This document shows positions 31,401 to 39,493 of a stretch of DNA of 64,000 nt, in pieces. The stretch's first letter is position 1. Each line of letters opens with the position of its first letter. The notes below the pieces were generated by a model. It was not told the origin of the DNA and searched no databases. It saw only the letters and a program-made list of their open reading frames with translations. Source of the stretch: Microbulbifer sp. GL-2 (lineage in GTDB: Bacteria; Pseudomonadota; Gammaproteobacteria; Pseudomonadales; Cellvibrionaceae); NCBI RefSeq assembly GCF_007183175.1, contig NZ_AP019807.1:4832001-4896000 (forward strand), in the 5' to 3' direction. A program made the position numbers and the translations under genes.

Positions 31401-32396
31401 ATGTCTATAAAAACAAAATCGGCATTAGCCACCTCTCTTTTGGCTTACGGAATTTTCTCCTCTTCTTACGCTCTCTCTGTTGAATGTTACGATACCATCT
31501 ATACCCCTACCTTACTTGTGGAGGATCTTATTTGCCCTCCAACACCTGGCAACCCGTATGCCTTGACCATAGTTGGCCCATTTGGAAGCCTGCGTATGCT
31601 TGGCGCTGGAAAACTTACTTGCACATTAGGTGGTGTAACCGGCAACGGGATACTTATGGAAGGAGTTTCTGCAAGCGTTATCAACGGAAAAATTGAATCT
31701 TGCTCGGATGGTATTAGTGTGAAGGGATTGGGTAACCATACCATCTTAAATTCTAATATAACTGACTTCACAAATAATGGAATCATTATTTCGAGTAGCT
31801 TTAACTTCATGCAAGGGAATGAAATAGTTGGACTTGGCGAGGCTGGAGCAGGCCTGGGAAATGGCGTAGGATTATTTATTGAGTCTGAATCAAATTATAA
31901 CGCTGTAAATAATAATTTTATTAGCACTACGTACGATGATGCAATTCAAGTCGACGGCAAACACACAACCATAACACTAAATGAAATTATAGACATTCAG
32001 CGCGATGGAATTAATCTTCTGATGGGTTCAGGAGGAGCTACGGTAACCGGTAATTTTATCAGCTTCACTGACGATGACGGGATTCAAGTATTGAGTGATT
32101 CGAACTTTATATCTAACAATATTGTGACCGAAATCAACGATGATGGAATACTTATAGCGGAAGACAGTACAGGCAACTTGATCAGGGACAACACGGTAAA
32201 TAAAAACCGAGATGGCATTATAAATTTTAACGGCACAGGTAATACTATTGAGGATAACACAGTAATGAACAATAGCGGTTTTGACTTGCGTGATTTTACT
32301 GAGAATATGACATGCACGAATCAATTAAATACCTGGGCTAATAATGATGTGGGCATCGATGGAACTTCTGACCCTGAGTGTTTAAAAGATCAATAG
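31401..32396 (+). CDS. Secreted right-handed parallel beta-helix protein (cargo)
   Basis: 331 aa. A signal peptide covers about residues 1-25 (KTKSALATSLLAYGIFSSS, cleavage near SYA). The rest is built of short repeats of the PbH1/NosD kind (GISVKGLGNHTILNSNITDF, NGIIISSSFNFMQGNEIV, DGINLLMGSGGATVTGNFIS, DGIQVLSDSNFISNNIV), so a right-handed beta-helix is likely. Four cysteines (two near the N-terminus) may pair in the periplasm or outside. Such folds occur in polysaccharide lyases and adhesins, but I see no catalytic residues to decide. The gene is AT-rich, lies between integrase and attR, and is flanked by recombination-like repeats, all signs of a cargo gene with lysogenic-conversion potential. 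Confidence 0.75.
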   Translation: MSIKTKSALATSLLAYGIFSSSYALSVECYDTIYTPTLLVEDLICPPTPGNPYALTIVGPFGSLRMLGAGKLTCTLGGVTGNGILMEGVSASVINGKIESCSDGISVKGLGNHTILNSNITDFTNNGIIISSSFNFMQGNEIVGLGEAGAGLGNGVGLFIESESNYNAVNNNFISTTYDDAIQVDGKHTTITLNEIIDIQRDGINLLMGSGGATVTGNFISFTDDDGIQVLSDSNFISNNIVTEINDDGILIAEDSTGNLIRDNTVNKNRDGIINFNGTGNTIEDNTVMNNSGFDLRDFTENMTCTNQLNTWANNDVGIDGTSDPECLKDQ

Positions 32397-32406
32397 CGGT
32401 GAGCCA

Positions 32407-32448
32407 TACATGAACCACATACTTTTCATACACACTGTGGTTCATGTA
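32407..32448 (+). terminator. Hairpin after the beta-helix gene
   Basis: TACATGAACCACA (32407-32419) and TGTGGTTCATGTA (32436-32448) form a perfect 13-pair stem with a 16-base loop, 11 bases after the stop codon. There is no strong T run, so it may stabilise the mRNA or act as a weak terminator. Confidence 0.55.
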
Positions 32449-32730
32449 CTGCTTACTGTGCATTGCATGGTACTAGGTCTGTTGGACTATTAATTCAGGG
32501 CCATTTCAGGACGGCGTTCAATAACAGGAATTTTGACGTTTTTTGCATCTTATCATTCAGGTTATTTCCGCTTTTTGATCTTGTAACAGTGTACTTCAAT
32601 TAAAGTTAGCTCCTTAAAAGTGAAGTAGTAGAATTGAACTTATGCCAATCGAAATTGGAGTGATTGAAGCTTCAAGAACCTTAACCCATTTTTTGCTGAT
32701 ACAGTTCGGCCTCCAGGCAAATTGACTCGC

Positions 32731-32824
32731 CCTCCTCACAGAACTCGCATAGTGTCAACAAAGTGTCAACGCGGGTGAGTAATAGAGGTTAACAGAGGGT
32801 AAAGAAGCTTAGAGTTTATGCGGG
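32731..32824 (+). repeat. Integrase 3'-end remnant, copy 2 of the direct repeat
   Basis: CCTCACAGAACTCGCATAG encodes LTELA-stop, the same C-terminus as the intact integrase. AGTGTCAAC and the shared tail GTAAAGAAGCTTAGAGTTTA then TGCGGGT follow. Upstream homology ends within about 15 bases and the frame has a stop, so it is a relic of a second, related integrase. It lies only 40 bases before the tRNA-Asn fragment, which is the normal integrase-att distance in such phages. Confidence 0.7.
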
Positions 32825-32863
32825 TTTGGAGCGTGTAGGAGAATAAAGAATACTTAAAAAATA

Positions 32864-32910
32864 GACTGTTAATCATTGGGTCGCTGGTTCGAGCCCAGCA
32901 GGCGGAGCCA
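32864..32910 (+). repeat. tRNA-Asn 3' fragment, probable attR
   Basis: The 47 bases start at the anticodon arm (GACTGTTAATC, anticodon GTT for Asn). They continue through a T arm (GCTGG-TTCGAGC-CCAGC) and end AGGCGGAGCCA with the encoded CCA. The 5' half (acceptor strand, D arm) is absent: the upstream bases are AT-rich and do not pair. It is therefore not a functional tRNA but the duplicated 3' end left by integration into tRNA-Asn. The intact tRNA should lie beyond the left edge of the window. Confidence 0.85.
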
Positions 32911-32913
32911 AAC

Positions 32914-32950
32914 AAAAACCCCGCACGGTGCAAGCTGTGCGGGGTTTTTT
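32914..32950 (+). terminator. Rho-independent terminator of the tRNA-Asn locus
   Basis: CCCCGCAC and GTGCGGGG form an eight-pair stem around GGTGCAAGCT, flanked by AAAAA and TTTTTT, so it could work in both directions. It follows the tRNA fragment by three bases and probably is the original terminator of the tRNA-Asn gene, now the first host sequence after the prophage. It also lies beyond the WbpM-like stop on the minus strand. Confidence 0.85.
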
Positions 32951-33025
32951 ATTTTGCACTTCAAGTAAAAGCAAAGCCTGTTGCCCTCCCAAGAAACTTC
33001 AGCTTCAAGGAAAACCGCTAAATTA

Positions 33026-34993
33026 CTAGCGGGCGCCAGTCTCACTAGCAACGGGCAACCTTTCCACTTTGGCCATTTTGGGTGTTGGGTGCACTTGATG
33101 ATGCTGCGCCCAAACCACATCAACCAGCCCCTGCTTGGAAACGTAATCTTTCACGGCTGAGGATAGAAGTTGATGGACTCGTTCACAGTCGTGCTGGGCA
33201 CAAGCATGTCGCAACTCTCCTATCAGCGCTTGCAGCACCCCATTCTCGAGACACTCCTCTTCTGCGCGCATGATCATGGGGTGATCCGTTCCAGAAACAT
33301 TATCACCGAGGAGCAGCTCTTCATAGAGCTTTTCCCCAGGTCGCAAACCGGTTATCTGAATTTCGATATCCCCGTCAGGATTTTTATCATCCCTGACTGA
33401 GTGTCCCATAATCCTAATAAGACGCTCGGCGAGATCAAGTATCTGAACAGGCTCACCCATATCCAAAACGAATACATCCCCGTTGCGCCCCATGCTCCCA
33501 GCCTGCAATACGAGCTGTGCAGCTTCAGGAATGGTCATAAAATAGCGCGTCACCTTGGCATGAGTCACAGTAACCGGACCACCAGCATTGATCTGATCAG
33601 TGAAGAGCGGAATTACCGACCCAGAGGAGCCCAATACATTTCCAAATCGGACCATACAAATCTGTGTCCCACTATTATATCGGCGCCCAAAGTCCTGGCA
33701 GAGCAACTCGGCAAGCCTTTTGGTTGCCCCCATCACATTGGTGGGACGCACGGCCTTGTCCGTGGAGATCAACACAAACTGCTCCACCCCTGAAGTCTCG
33801 GCCGCCTCCAACACAGAAAGCGTACCCAGGACATTATTATCAGCCCCCAACACCACATTCTGCTCAACTAGAGGTACATGTTTGTATGCCGCAGCGTGGT
33901 AGATTGTATTAACTGCAAAACCCTTTATGATCTCCACCATTCGGGTCCTATCTCGAACATCGCCAAGCAGTGCAGTAACTTTCAGCTGATAACCCTCATC
34001 CAGCTGTTGCTGGCACAGGTCTCGCTCTATTTGGTACAAGGCATATTCAGAAGACTCCACCAACACCAGATGGGCCGGCCCCCACTGGGCGATCTGCCGG
34101 CAAAGTTCAGAGCCAATAGATCCCCCAGCTCCTGTAACAAGTACTACTTTGCCGCTGATCGAACCAGCTATCAGCGCCTTCTGCGGCTCTACTGGGGCGC
34201 GCCCAAGAATATTTTCGTAGGTTTGGGATACCCCTTCCACTTTACCCGCCGCATCAACTAGCTCTTCAACACCAGGAATTGCCTTCACAACCAGGCCCCG
34301 CTCCCTCAAAGCCCGAGTAATCTCTCTGCGTCGACGCTTAGGCACTCCTGGCATCGCAAGCAATATTTCAGCGATATCCTTTTCAGCCACCACCTCCAAA
34401 ATACTTCCCGGGCTATAAACCAGAAGCCCATCAATCAACGTTTTCTGCTTTGAGATATTGTCATCAAAGAAAGCCACCGGCTTATAAATTTCTCCATGCA
34501 CAAGGGCTTTATACATTTGCAAGCCCGCAGTACCTGCACCGTAAATCGCCACACGGGTCTTATGTATCTCCAGAGCCATCTGATAGTAAATACGAACCAA
34601 CCAACGGGACCCACCAACTGTCATAAGGGCAAAACACCAATATATTACTGGCACCGAACGCGGCACTCCCGCTGTCGTAAGATATGAGGCAACCGCCAAC
34701 ACCACTGCCGACGCAGTTACCCCCTGAAGCACAGCAATAATTGCCTTCTGCCCCATATAACGGATAACTGTGCGATACAGGCCAAGCCTGAGAAAAATCA
34801 AGCTTGTACAGCTCAGCGTAAGCAAAAGGCAGCCAAGCATTTTGAACTCTAGGGCGTGAGATATACTATTTAGGCGAACTGCCATCGCAATAAAAAAAGC
34901 GAGACTTAGCATCACCAAGTCAAATAACAGCATTAGCACCGGTTTTTGCGCTTTTTCTAATTTCCGCCAAACACTAATCACACAAATACCCAA
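33026..34993 (-). CDS. wbpM: Nucleoside-diphosphate-sugar 4,6-dehydratase (WbpM/FlaA1/CapD-like)
   Basis: 655 aa. Four or five N-terminal membrane spans (about 15-140) precede a first Rossmann segment (VAIYGAGTAGLQMYKALVHG) and the SDR catalytic domain (from about 280). There VLVTGAGGSIGSELCRQI binds NAD and STDKAVRPTNVMGATKR holds the SMK-type triad of the membrane-bound UDP-sugar dehydratases. The enzyme makes a 4-keto-6-deoxy UDP-sugar for O-antigen or capsule. It is the last gene of an envelope polysaccharide locus next to the tRNA-Asn att site, as wbpM is in Pseudomonas. Length matches WbpM (about 665 aa). The gene is upstream of the prophage junction and intact. Confidence 0.9.
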   Translation of the reverse strand: MGICVISVWRKLEKAQKPVLMLLFDLVMLSLAFFIAMAVRLNSISHALEFKMLGCLLLTLSCTSLIFLRLGLYRTVIRYMGQKAIIAVLQGVTASAVVLAVASYLTTAGVPRSVPVIYWCFALMTVGGSRWLVRIYYQMALEIHKTRVAIYGAGTAGLQMYKALVHGEIYKPVAFFDDNISKQKTLIDGLLVYSPGSILEVVAEKDIAEILLAMPGVPKRRRREITRALRERGLVVKAIPGVEELVDAAGKVEGVSQTYENILGRAPVEPQKALIAGSISGKVVLVTGAGGSIGSELCRQIAQWGPAHLVLVESSEYALYQIERDLCQQQLDEGYQLKVTALLGDVRDRTRMVEIIKGFAVNTIYHAAAYKHVPLVEQNVVLGADNNVLGTLSVLEAAETSGVEQFVLISTDKAVRPTNVMGATKRLAELLCQDFGRRYNSGTQICMVRFGNVLGSSGSVIPLFTDQINAGGPVTVTHAKVTRYFMTIPEAAQLVLQAGSMGRNGDVFVLDMGEPVQILDLAERLIRIMGHSVRDDKNPDGDIEIQITGLRPGEKLYEELLLGDNVSGTDHPMIMRAEEECLENGVLQALIGELRHACAQHDCERVHQLLSSAVKDYVSKQGLVDVVWAQHHQVHPTPKMAKVERLPVASETGAR

Positions 34994-35027
34994 ATTTTTT
35001 TGAAAACCGGGAGGCTGACCTCACCCT

Positions 35028-35939
35028 TTATCCACTTATATCAAGAGCAGACAGCACTACCGCCAATATCGACATACAAAGCATAAAAACCAACTGTAGA
35101 TACAATGTATTCTTAACCCCCATACGAATAGCACTTTTTTGGTAGAAGTGTTCACGATGAGCCTCCCACCAGCGCTGACCCCTTATCATTCTGCGCAGCA
35201 AGGTATAAGTCGCATCCAGCCAAAAGGGGGTAAATATAATCGCCGGCAACCATAATTCAAAAGCCCCCCGCTGCCAACCAAACAGACTTACAGTGACGAC
35301 TGTCAACCCCAGGCACGTAGACCCTGCATCCCCCAAAAAAATACGCGCAGGGGGCCAATTGAAATGCAGGAAGACCAACGCACAAACAAAAACCAGAGCA
35401 CACACACCCGCTAACCCTAAGTCACCACCGACCAGGCAAGCCAGGCCAAGTCCGAGGAACCCCACAGCGGTCATACTCCCCGCCAAACCATCCATTCCAT
35501 CCATAAAGTTATACAAATTGACAACCCAAACACCGCATAGTGCGAGAAAAGGGAACCACCATTGCAAACCATTAGGCAGTGCACAAATAATCAAGCTGAC
35601 AGCCAATAGCTGTACACCAAAGCGCACAGAGGCAGGAACGTGTCGCAAATCATCCAGCGCCGAAACCGCCAGCAATAGCAGAAATGCCAGATACACGAAA
35701 TAAGGCAATGAAATGGGACTAATGACCAGCGCTACGCCACAGCCAGCCAATAGAGCCCATCCACCGGTACGGGGCACAGGCAAGCTATGCATAGATCGAT
35801 GATTGGGCACATCCAGTGCCAGATACTTCATTCGCGAGAGCAGAACTATTGTTAGGCAATAACTAATAACGACTGCAGATGCGACTGGAAGCAACCACTC
35901 TGATATTGGCTCCACCAACCATTCCCTCCGAAATACCAC
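35028..35939 (-). CDS. wbpL: Undecaprenyl-phosphate sugar-1-phosphate transferase (WbpL/WecA-like)
   Basis: 303 aa with about ten membrane spans. It carries VNLYNFMDGMDGLAGSMTAV (the catalytic Asp loop of the MraY/WecA family) and ARIFLGDAGSTCLGLTVV. The enzyme starts a lipid-linked polysaccharide by transferring a phospho-sugar to undecaprenyl phosphate. It is 34 bases upstream of the WbpM-like gene on the same strand, as in the wbpL-wbpM pair of P. aeruginosa. The symbol is a family-level call; the sugar (FucNAc, GlcNAc or GalNAc) cannot be read from the sequence. Confidence 0.85.
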   Translation of the reverse strand: MVFRREWLVEPISEWLLPVASAVVISYCLTIVLLSRMKYLALDVPNHRSMHSLPVPRTGGWALLAGCGVALVISPISLPYFVYLAFLLLLAVSALDDLRHVPASVRFGVQLLAVSLIICALPNGLQWWFPFLALCGVWVVNLYNFMDGMDGLAGSMTAVGFLGLGLACLVGGDLGLAGVCALVFVCALVFLHFNWPPARIFLGDAGSTCLGLTVVTVSLFGWQRGAFELWLPAIIFTPFWLDATYTLLRRMIRGQRWWEAHREHFYQKSAIRMGVKNTLYLQLVFMLCMSILAVVLSALDISG

Positions 35940-36185
35940 AAAGCATTAATACATGTCAGATCTAAAAACCAGCGAAATAAATATCCTATAGATATCAAAC
36001 TGGACTCCCCCGACAGCCCAGCCAGTAAAAACTTCAGCCTCAACATCTAGCGAGCAAATTCAGTTTTATCAATATGAAATACCGCCAAAATAGCTCAACA
36101 ATCAAGCCGAGCCAAAATACTTGGCGGTATAAATCAAAAATCCACGCCTGCAAATGCACTGCCGGCGCAGGCGATCAAATCATCA

Positions 36186-36491
36186 CTACAGGCGAATTTT
36201 TTCGCGGTTCTTCTCGAGTGTCGCCGTACCAATACCTTTAACACTCAGCAACTGATCGAGGGAAGTAAAAGGTCCGTGCTTTTCCCTATATTCAACTATC
36301 AGCTGCGCCCGAGCTTCACCGACACCATCCAATTTTTCTGCCAGTTCCGTGGCTGAGGCACTATTTACATTAACCTCAAATACAACCTGCTCTACCACAT
36401 TATCTGCACCATCTGCATAAATTGCTGGCGACAAAAAGAAGGAAAAAAGCGCTACAAGTAATGCAGAAAGCAATATACGAATATTTTTCAT
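36186..36491 (-). CDS. ComEA-like helix-hairpin-helix protein
   Basis: About 101 aa from ATG 36491 (MKNIRILLSALLVALFSFFL), which has GGGAG eight bases upstream; a longer reading to 36524 lacks this. A signal peptide (about 1-26, cleavage near YA-DG) is followed by VNVNSASATELAEKLDGVGE and two helix-hairpin-helix motifs ending GIGTATLEKNREKIRL. The fold binds DNA without sequence preference and serves in DNA uptake (ComEA) or as a small periplasmic DNA-binding protein. A ComEA-like gene occurs next to wbpM in Pseudomonas as well. Length is typical of such short family members. Confidence 0.85.
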   Translation of the reverse strand: MKNIRILLSALLVALFSFFLSPAIYADGADNVVEQVVFEVNVNSASATELAEKLDGVGEARAQLIVEYREKHGPFTSLDQLLSVKGIGTATLEKNREKIRL

Positions 36492-36633
36492 CGTCGACTC
36501 CCAGTGAAAGTGTTCTTGTTTCACGCTGGGACTACTGATACCCCCCCAAGCCGCACAATGATACCAATGTGCCGAACGACGCTCCGTGCAACGTTGATTA
36601 CACTACATCACAATCGACCAAGGCAAACAATCC

Positions 36634-37344
36634 TTACTTATCTGTAATTTCATCCAATATATTCTGCAGCGCTTGCAACGGATCGGTTGCGGCAGTAACT
36701 GGGCGGCCGATTACCAGGTAGTCAGCTCCTTGGGCAAGGGCTTCAGAGGGGGTCAGGGTGCGGCGCTGATCTCCAGCATCACTACCCGCCGGGCGAATTC
36801 CGGGAGTTACCAACGCAAAATCGCGGCCACAGATCTCTTTCAACTCCTGCGCCTCACGCGCAGAACACACAACCCCATCCAGGCCGCAGGCTTTAGCCAG
36901 CGAGGCGAGGTCGACAACCTGCTCCCCCAGCGGCTTTTCGACGCCAATTGACGCCAACTCTTCCGGGGCTGTACTGGTCAGCACTGTAACCCCAATCAAC
37001 AGGGGCTTGCTGTCGCCAAACTCTCTCAATGCATCAGCTGCTGCGCGCATCATGCGCTCACCACCACTGGCATGTACGTTAACCATCCATACACCCAGGC
37101 GTGCAGCCGCCTTTACCGCAGAAGCAACGGTGTTTGGAATATCGTGAAATTTCAAGTCGAGAAAGACCTCAAAACCCCGCTCAACCAAAGCGCGAACCAA
37201 GTCAGGACCTGCAATGGTAAAAAGCTCTTTTCCAACTTTTACCCTACAGAGCGTCGGATCAAGCTGGTCAGCCATAGCCAGTGCGGCATCAGCATTGTCA
37301 AAATCGAGAGCAACAACGATCGGAGAGGAGACTTGAGAGTGCAA
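36634..37344 (-). CDS. pyrF: Orotidine 5'-phosphate decarboxylase
   Basis: 236 aa starting at TTG 37344 with GAGGTC upstream (first residues MHSQVSSPIVVALDFDNADA). The active-site motif FLDLKFHDIPNTV has the Asp-x-Lys-x-x-Asp pattern, and the phosphate-binding TPGIRPAGSDAGDQRRTLTP and DYLVIGRPVTAATDP are conserved. It catalyses the last step of de novo UMP synthesis in the cytoplasm. It is downstream of lapB, with a 75-base gap, an order known in Pseudomonas. No anomaly. Confidence 0.96.
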   Translation of the reverse strand: MHSQVSSPIVVALDFDNADAALAMADQLDPTLCRVKVGKELFTIAGPDLVRALVERGFEVFLDLKFHDIPNTVASAVKAAARLGVWMVNVHASGGERMMRAAADALREFGDSKPLLIGVTVLTSTAPEELASIGVEKPLGEQVVDLASLAKACGLDGVVCSAREAQELKEICGRDFALVTPGIRPAGSDAGDQRRTLTPSEALAQGADYLVIGRPVTAATDPLQALQNILDEITDK

Positions 37345-37419
37345 AGAGAGACCTCATAAAAAATTTTGTTTACACGATGACTGGATAAAGCCGTGAAAAT
37401 AACCACCAAACAACTGCAG

Positions 37420-38610
37420 CTATTCGCCCTCAATACCTTTAACCGAGCGGACTGAATCCCAGTGTTTGCAACTGGGACAGAGCCAGTGCAACTGGTTACC
37501 AGAAAAGCCGCAATTGCTACAGCGGTAATGGGGGCGACTGGCGATCAACTGATCGACCAGGGTCTTGAGCAGGGAAAGGTTTTCTCGTGCCCTCCCCTGA
37601 GCCGTTCCAATATAAAGATCGAGAAAGCGACCCAACCCCCTCAGGGAAGGGCGCAGAGCCAACTGCTCACCCATAAATGCAGCGGCAGCAGCTTCACTAT
37701 CCTGGGCCTGGATTCGCTCAGCCAATGCGATCAACACACTGTTTGATGGATACTCCTTAAGGAGGGATTCCAAATAACGATCCAGACCTCTACCATCACC
37801 CAACTCACCATAACAGGTAAGCAAAAGCCCCAGGATCTCAGGGATATAATCAGGACTCTGCTTGGGGATTTTCTGTAGGACTTTGATGGCGTCGCGCGGC
37901 TTGCCCAGCAGGTACTCAAGGCGCGCCCAAAGCAGGCAGGCCCTGACCGAGCTGCGATCATACCCCAAAGCTGCATCCAAGTGCTTGCGTGCACTGAGGT
38001 AGTCCTTGCCTGCGATTGCCTCCTCTGCCAACTCACAGCAAAAATGTGCCTGCACGGGCGCCCAGTCTGCGGACAAGCGCTTAAAGCGGCGACCATGCAA
38101 CAAGTTAACAGCGTGAATTGCCTTAGCCCACTCACGCTCATCCCGATAAACTTCCACCAGGTGCTCAAGGCTGGTTGCGCGCAACTCCTGGGAGGTTTCC
38201 ACCAACTCCTGCAGCAGGCGTTCAGCGCGATCGAGCCACCCGGCAGAAATATAATCACATGCCAGCTCAAACTGAGCCTTGTGCTGGCTCTGCCTAGCCA
38301 AGCTCGGGCGCGCCAGCAAATTTTGATGCACCCTTATTGCCTGGTCATACTCACCGCGCCTACGCAGGAGGTTACCCAGCGCCAGGTGCGTATCGAAAGT
38401 TGCCGGACTCACCTCAAGTGAATCAATAAATTTATCAATACTGTCGTCGTGATGTTCGCTCAATAGATAATTGAGCCCCTGCGCATAGGAGCGCGCCAGA
38501 GATTCCTCCTGCTCACTGAAGTCCGGCTTTCGCTTTGAGCTGCCCCGCCCCAGCACCCAGCCTATTGAGATGGCTGCCAGCAGGAAAAAGAAATAGGCAA
38601 AATCGAGCAA
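37420..38610 (-). CDS. lapB: LPS assembly protein LapB (YciM)
   Basis: 396 aa. An N-terminal membrane anchor (about 2-22, FAYFFFLLAAISIGWVLGRG) is followed by tandem TPR repeats (about 40-350; FDTHLALGNLLRRRGEYDQA). A C-terminal rubredoxin-like metal site has YRCSNCGFSGNQLHWLCPSC. LapB guides FtsH to degrade LpxC and so sets LPS synthesis. It is next to lapA (one-base gap), the usual pair. Length agrees with the family (389 aa in E. coli). Confidence 0.95.
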   Translation of the reverse strand: MLDFAYFFFLLAAISIGWVLGRGSSKRKPDFSEQEESLARSYAQGLNYLLSEHHDDSIDKFIDSLEVSPATFDTHLALGNLLRRRGEYDQAIRVHQNLLARPSLARQSQHKAQFELACDYISAGWLDRAERLLQELVETSQELRATSLEHLVEVYRDEREWAKAIHAVNLLHGRRFKRLSADWAPVQAHFCCELAEEAIAGKDYLSARKHLDAALGYDRSSVRACLLWARLEYLLGKPRDAIKVLQKIPKQSPDYIPEILGLLLTCYGELGDGRGLDRYLESLLKEYPSNSVLIALAERIQAQDSEAAAAAFMGEQLALRPSLRGLGRFLDLYIGTAQGRARENLSLLKTLVDQLIASRPHYRCSNCGFSGNQLHWLCPSCKHWDSVRSVKGIEGE

Positions 38611-38611
38611 A

Positions 38612-38920
38612 TCAGTCTCCGGAAACCTTTCGGTGAGCGGCCTGAAGCTCGCGCTCCAATTTCTTCAACTGTTTACTCAACCCCCGTGCTCGGCGGCGCT
38701 GTGAGAAAAGGGGTAGCAAGCTTGCCAGAAAGCCCAGCAAGACCCCGAGCAGCAACATCCCAATAAGCCATACCCCCACACTGCCAGAGAATGGGGCATA
38801 CCCGGCAATAACCGGGGAAATAATTTGGGGGTTTTCTACTGCTATATAGATGCCGAGGGCGACACACAAAAGGGCCACAAAGCCGAAAAAAAAGTGCATC
38901 AACCAACGCAAGAATGACAA
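38612..38920 (-). CDS. lapA: LPS assembly protein LapA (YciS)
   Basis: About 102 aa from a TTG at 38920 (MSFLRWLMHFFFGFVALLCV) with GGAGG five bases upstream; a longer reading to 38941 would cover that site. Two membrane spans are evident (about 8-30 and 47-70; VWLIGMLLLGVLLGFLASLL) followed by a basic coiled coil (SKQLKKLERELQAAHRKVS). It is the small inner-membrane partner of LapB in LPS assembly. The pair lies between ihfB and pyrF, the conserved order rpsA-ihfB-lapA-lapB-pyrF. Confidence 0.88.
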   Translation of the reverse strand: MSFLRWLMHFFFGFVALLCVALGIYIAVENPQIISPVIAGYAPFSGSVGVWLIGMLLLGVLLGFLASLLPLFSQRRRARGLSKQLKKLERELQAAHRKVSGD

Positions 38921-39043
38921 GGGAACCTCCACGTTCCACAAAATGGCCTTCTTATCCAGCCATAAAGACTATCCAGGGAAACTACACACCAGGAAAACCA
39001 CAAGGTCCAGTGTGATCCATAACCGGCCGCTGCAGCGATGTAA

Positions 39044-39352
39044 TCATACCCCGATCCCTGCCTCAGAGTGCATACTGCGGTTGACTCTGTCGCGCAGTTC
39101 TTTGCCGGGCTTAAAGTGAGGGACGTATTTACCGGCCAGATCCACCGCATCCCCCGTTTTCGGGTTCCGCCCTGTGCGCGGTGCACGGTAGTGCAACGAA
39201 AAGCTGCCAAACCCACGTATCTCAATGCGCTCCCCCTGGGATAGGGCATCAGACATGGAGTCCAACATCACCTTGACCGCCAGCTCCACATCTTTCACTG
39301 GCAGCTGATCCAACCTCAACGCAATCCTTTCGATCAGTTCGGATTTGGTCAT
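39044..39352 (-). CDS. ihfB: Integration host factor subunit beta
   Basis: 102 aa, beginning MTKSELIERIALRLDQLPVK. The DNA-bending arm carries GRNPKTGDAVDLAGKYVPHF with the conserved Arg-Asn-Pro intercalating tip. It pairs with IhfA to bend DNA at many promoters and recombination sites, including phage integration sites. It lies downstream of rpsA and upstream of lapA, as in enterics and Pseudomonas. Length is typical (94-105 aa). Confidence 0.97.
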   Translation of the reverse strand: MTKSELIERIALRLDQLPVKDVELAVKVMLDSMSDALSQGERIEIRGFGSFSLHYRAPRTGRNPKTGDAVDLAGKYVPHFKPGKELRDRVNRSMHSEAGIGV

Positions 39353-39413
39353 GTGCCCTGCAACCTTTCTAAGTCATTGATTATTCTGGAGTAGAGCGTC
39401 AATCATCTAATAG

Positions 39414-39446
39414 AAAGCCGGACTGGGCAACCCCAGTCCGGCTTTC
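39414..39446 (-). terminator. Terminator hairpin between rpsA and ihfB
   Basis: AAAGCCGGACTGGGG and its complement around TTGC form a strong stem that sits about 48 bases after the rpsA stop. On the minus strand it ends GGCTTTCT, so it would end most rpsA transcripts while ihfB may have read-through or its own promoter downstream. Confidence 0.8.
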
Positions 39447-39493
39447 GAGTTACTCCAAACACTTCACTTGGAGCATTGAACAGTCAAAGATGA

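Larger units (their letters stand above)
32397..33025. other. Gene-free junction between cargo gene and chromosome
   Basis: No gene is supported. From left to right it holds a long inverted repeat after the cargo gene (32407-32448), AT-rich sequence, the second copy of the integrase 3' end (32731-32824), the tRNA-Asn 3' fragment (32864-32910) and a terminator (32914-32950). The remainder up to the convergent WbpM-like stop at 33026 shows nothing further. Confidence 0.7.

Noticed and set aside
32450..32730. Possible insertion-sequence remnant before the integrase relic
   Set aside because: The minus strand has a short open stretch (KNVKIPVIERRPEMALN), but it is too short, and I saw no terminal inverted repeats or target duplication.
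32864..32910. Functional tRNA-Asn gene
   Set aside because: The acceptor 5' strand and D arm are missing and the upstream bases do not pair with AGGCGGA, so it is only a 3' fragment.
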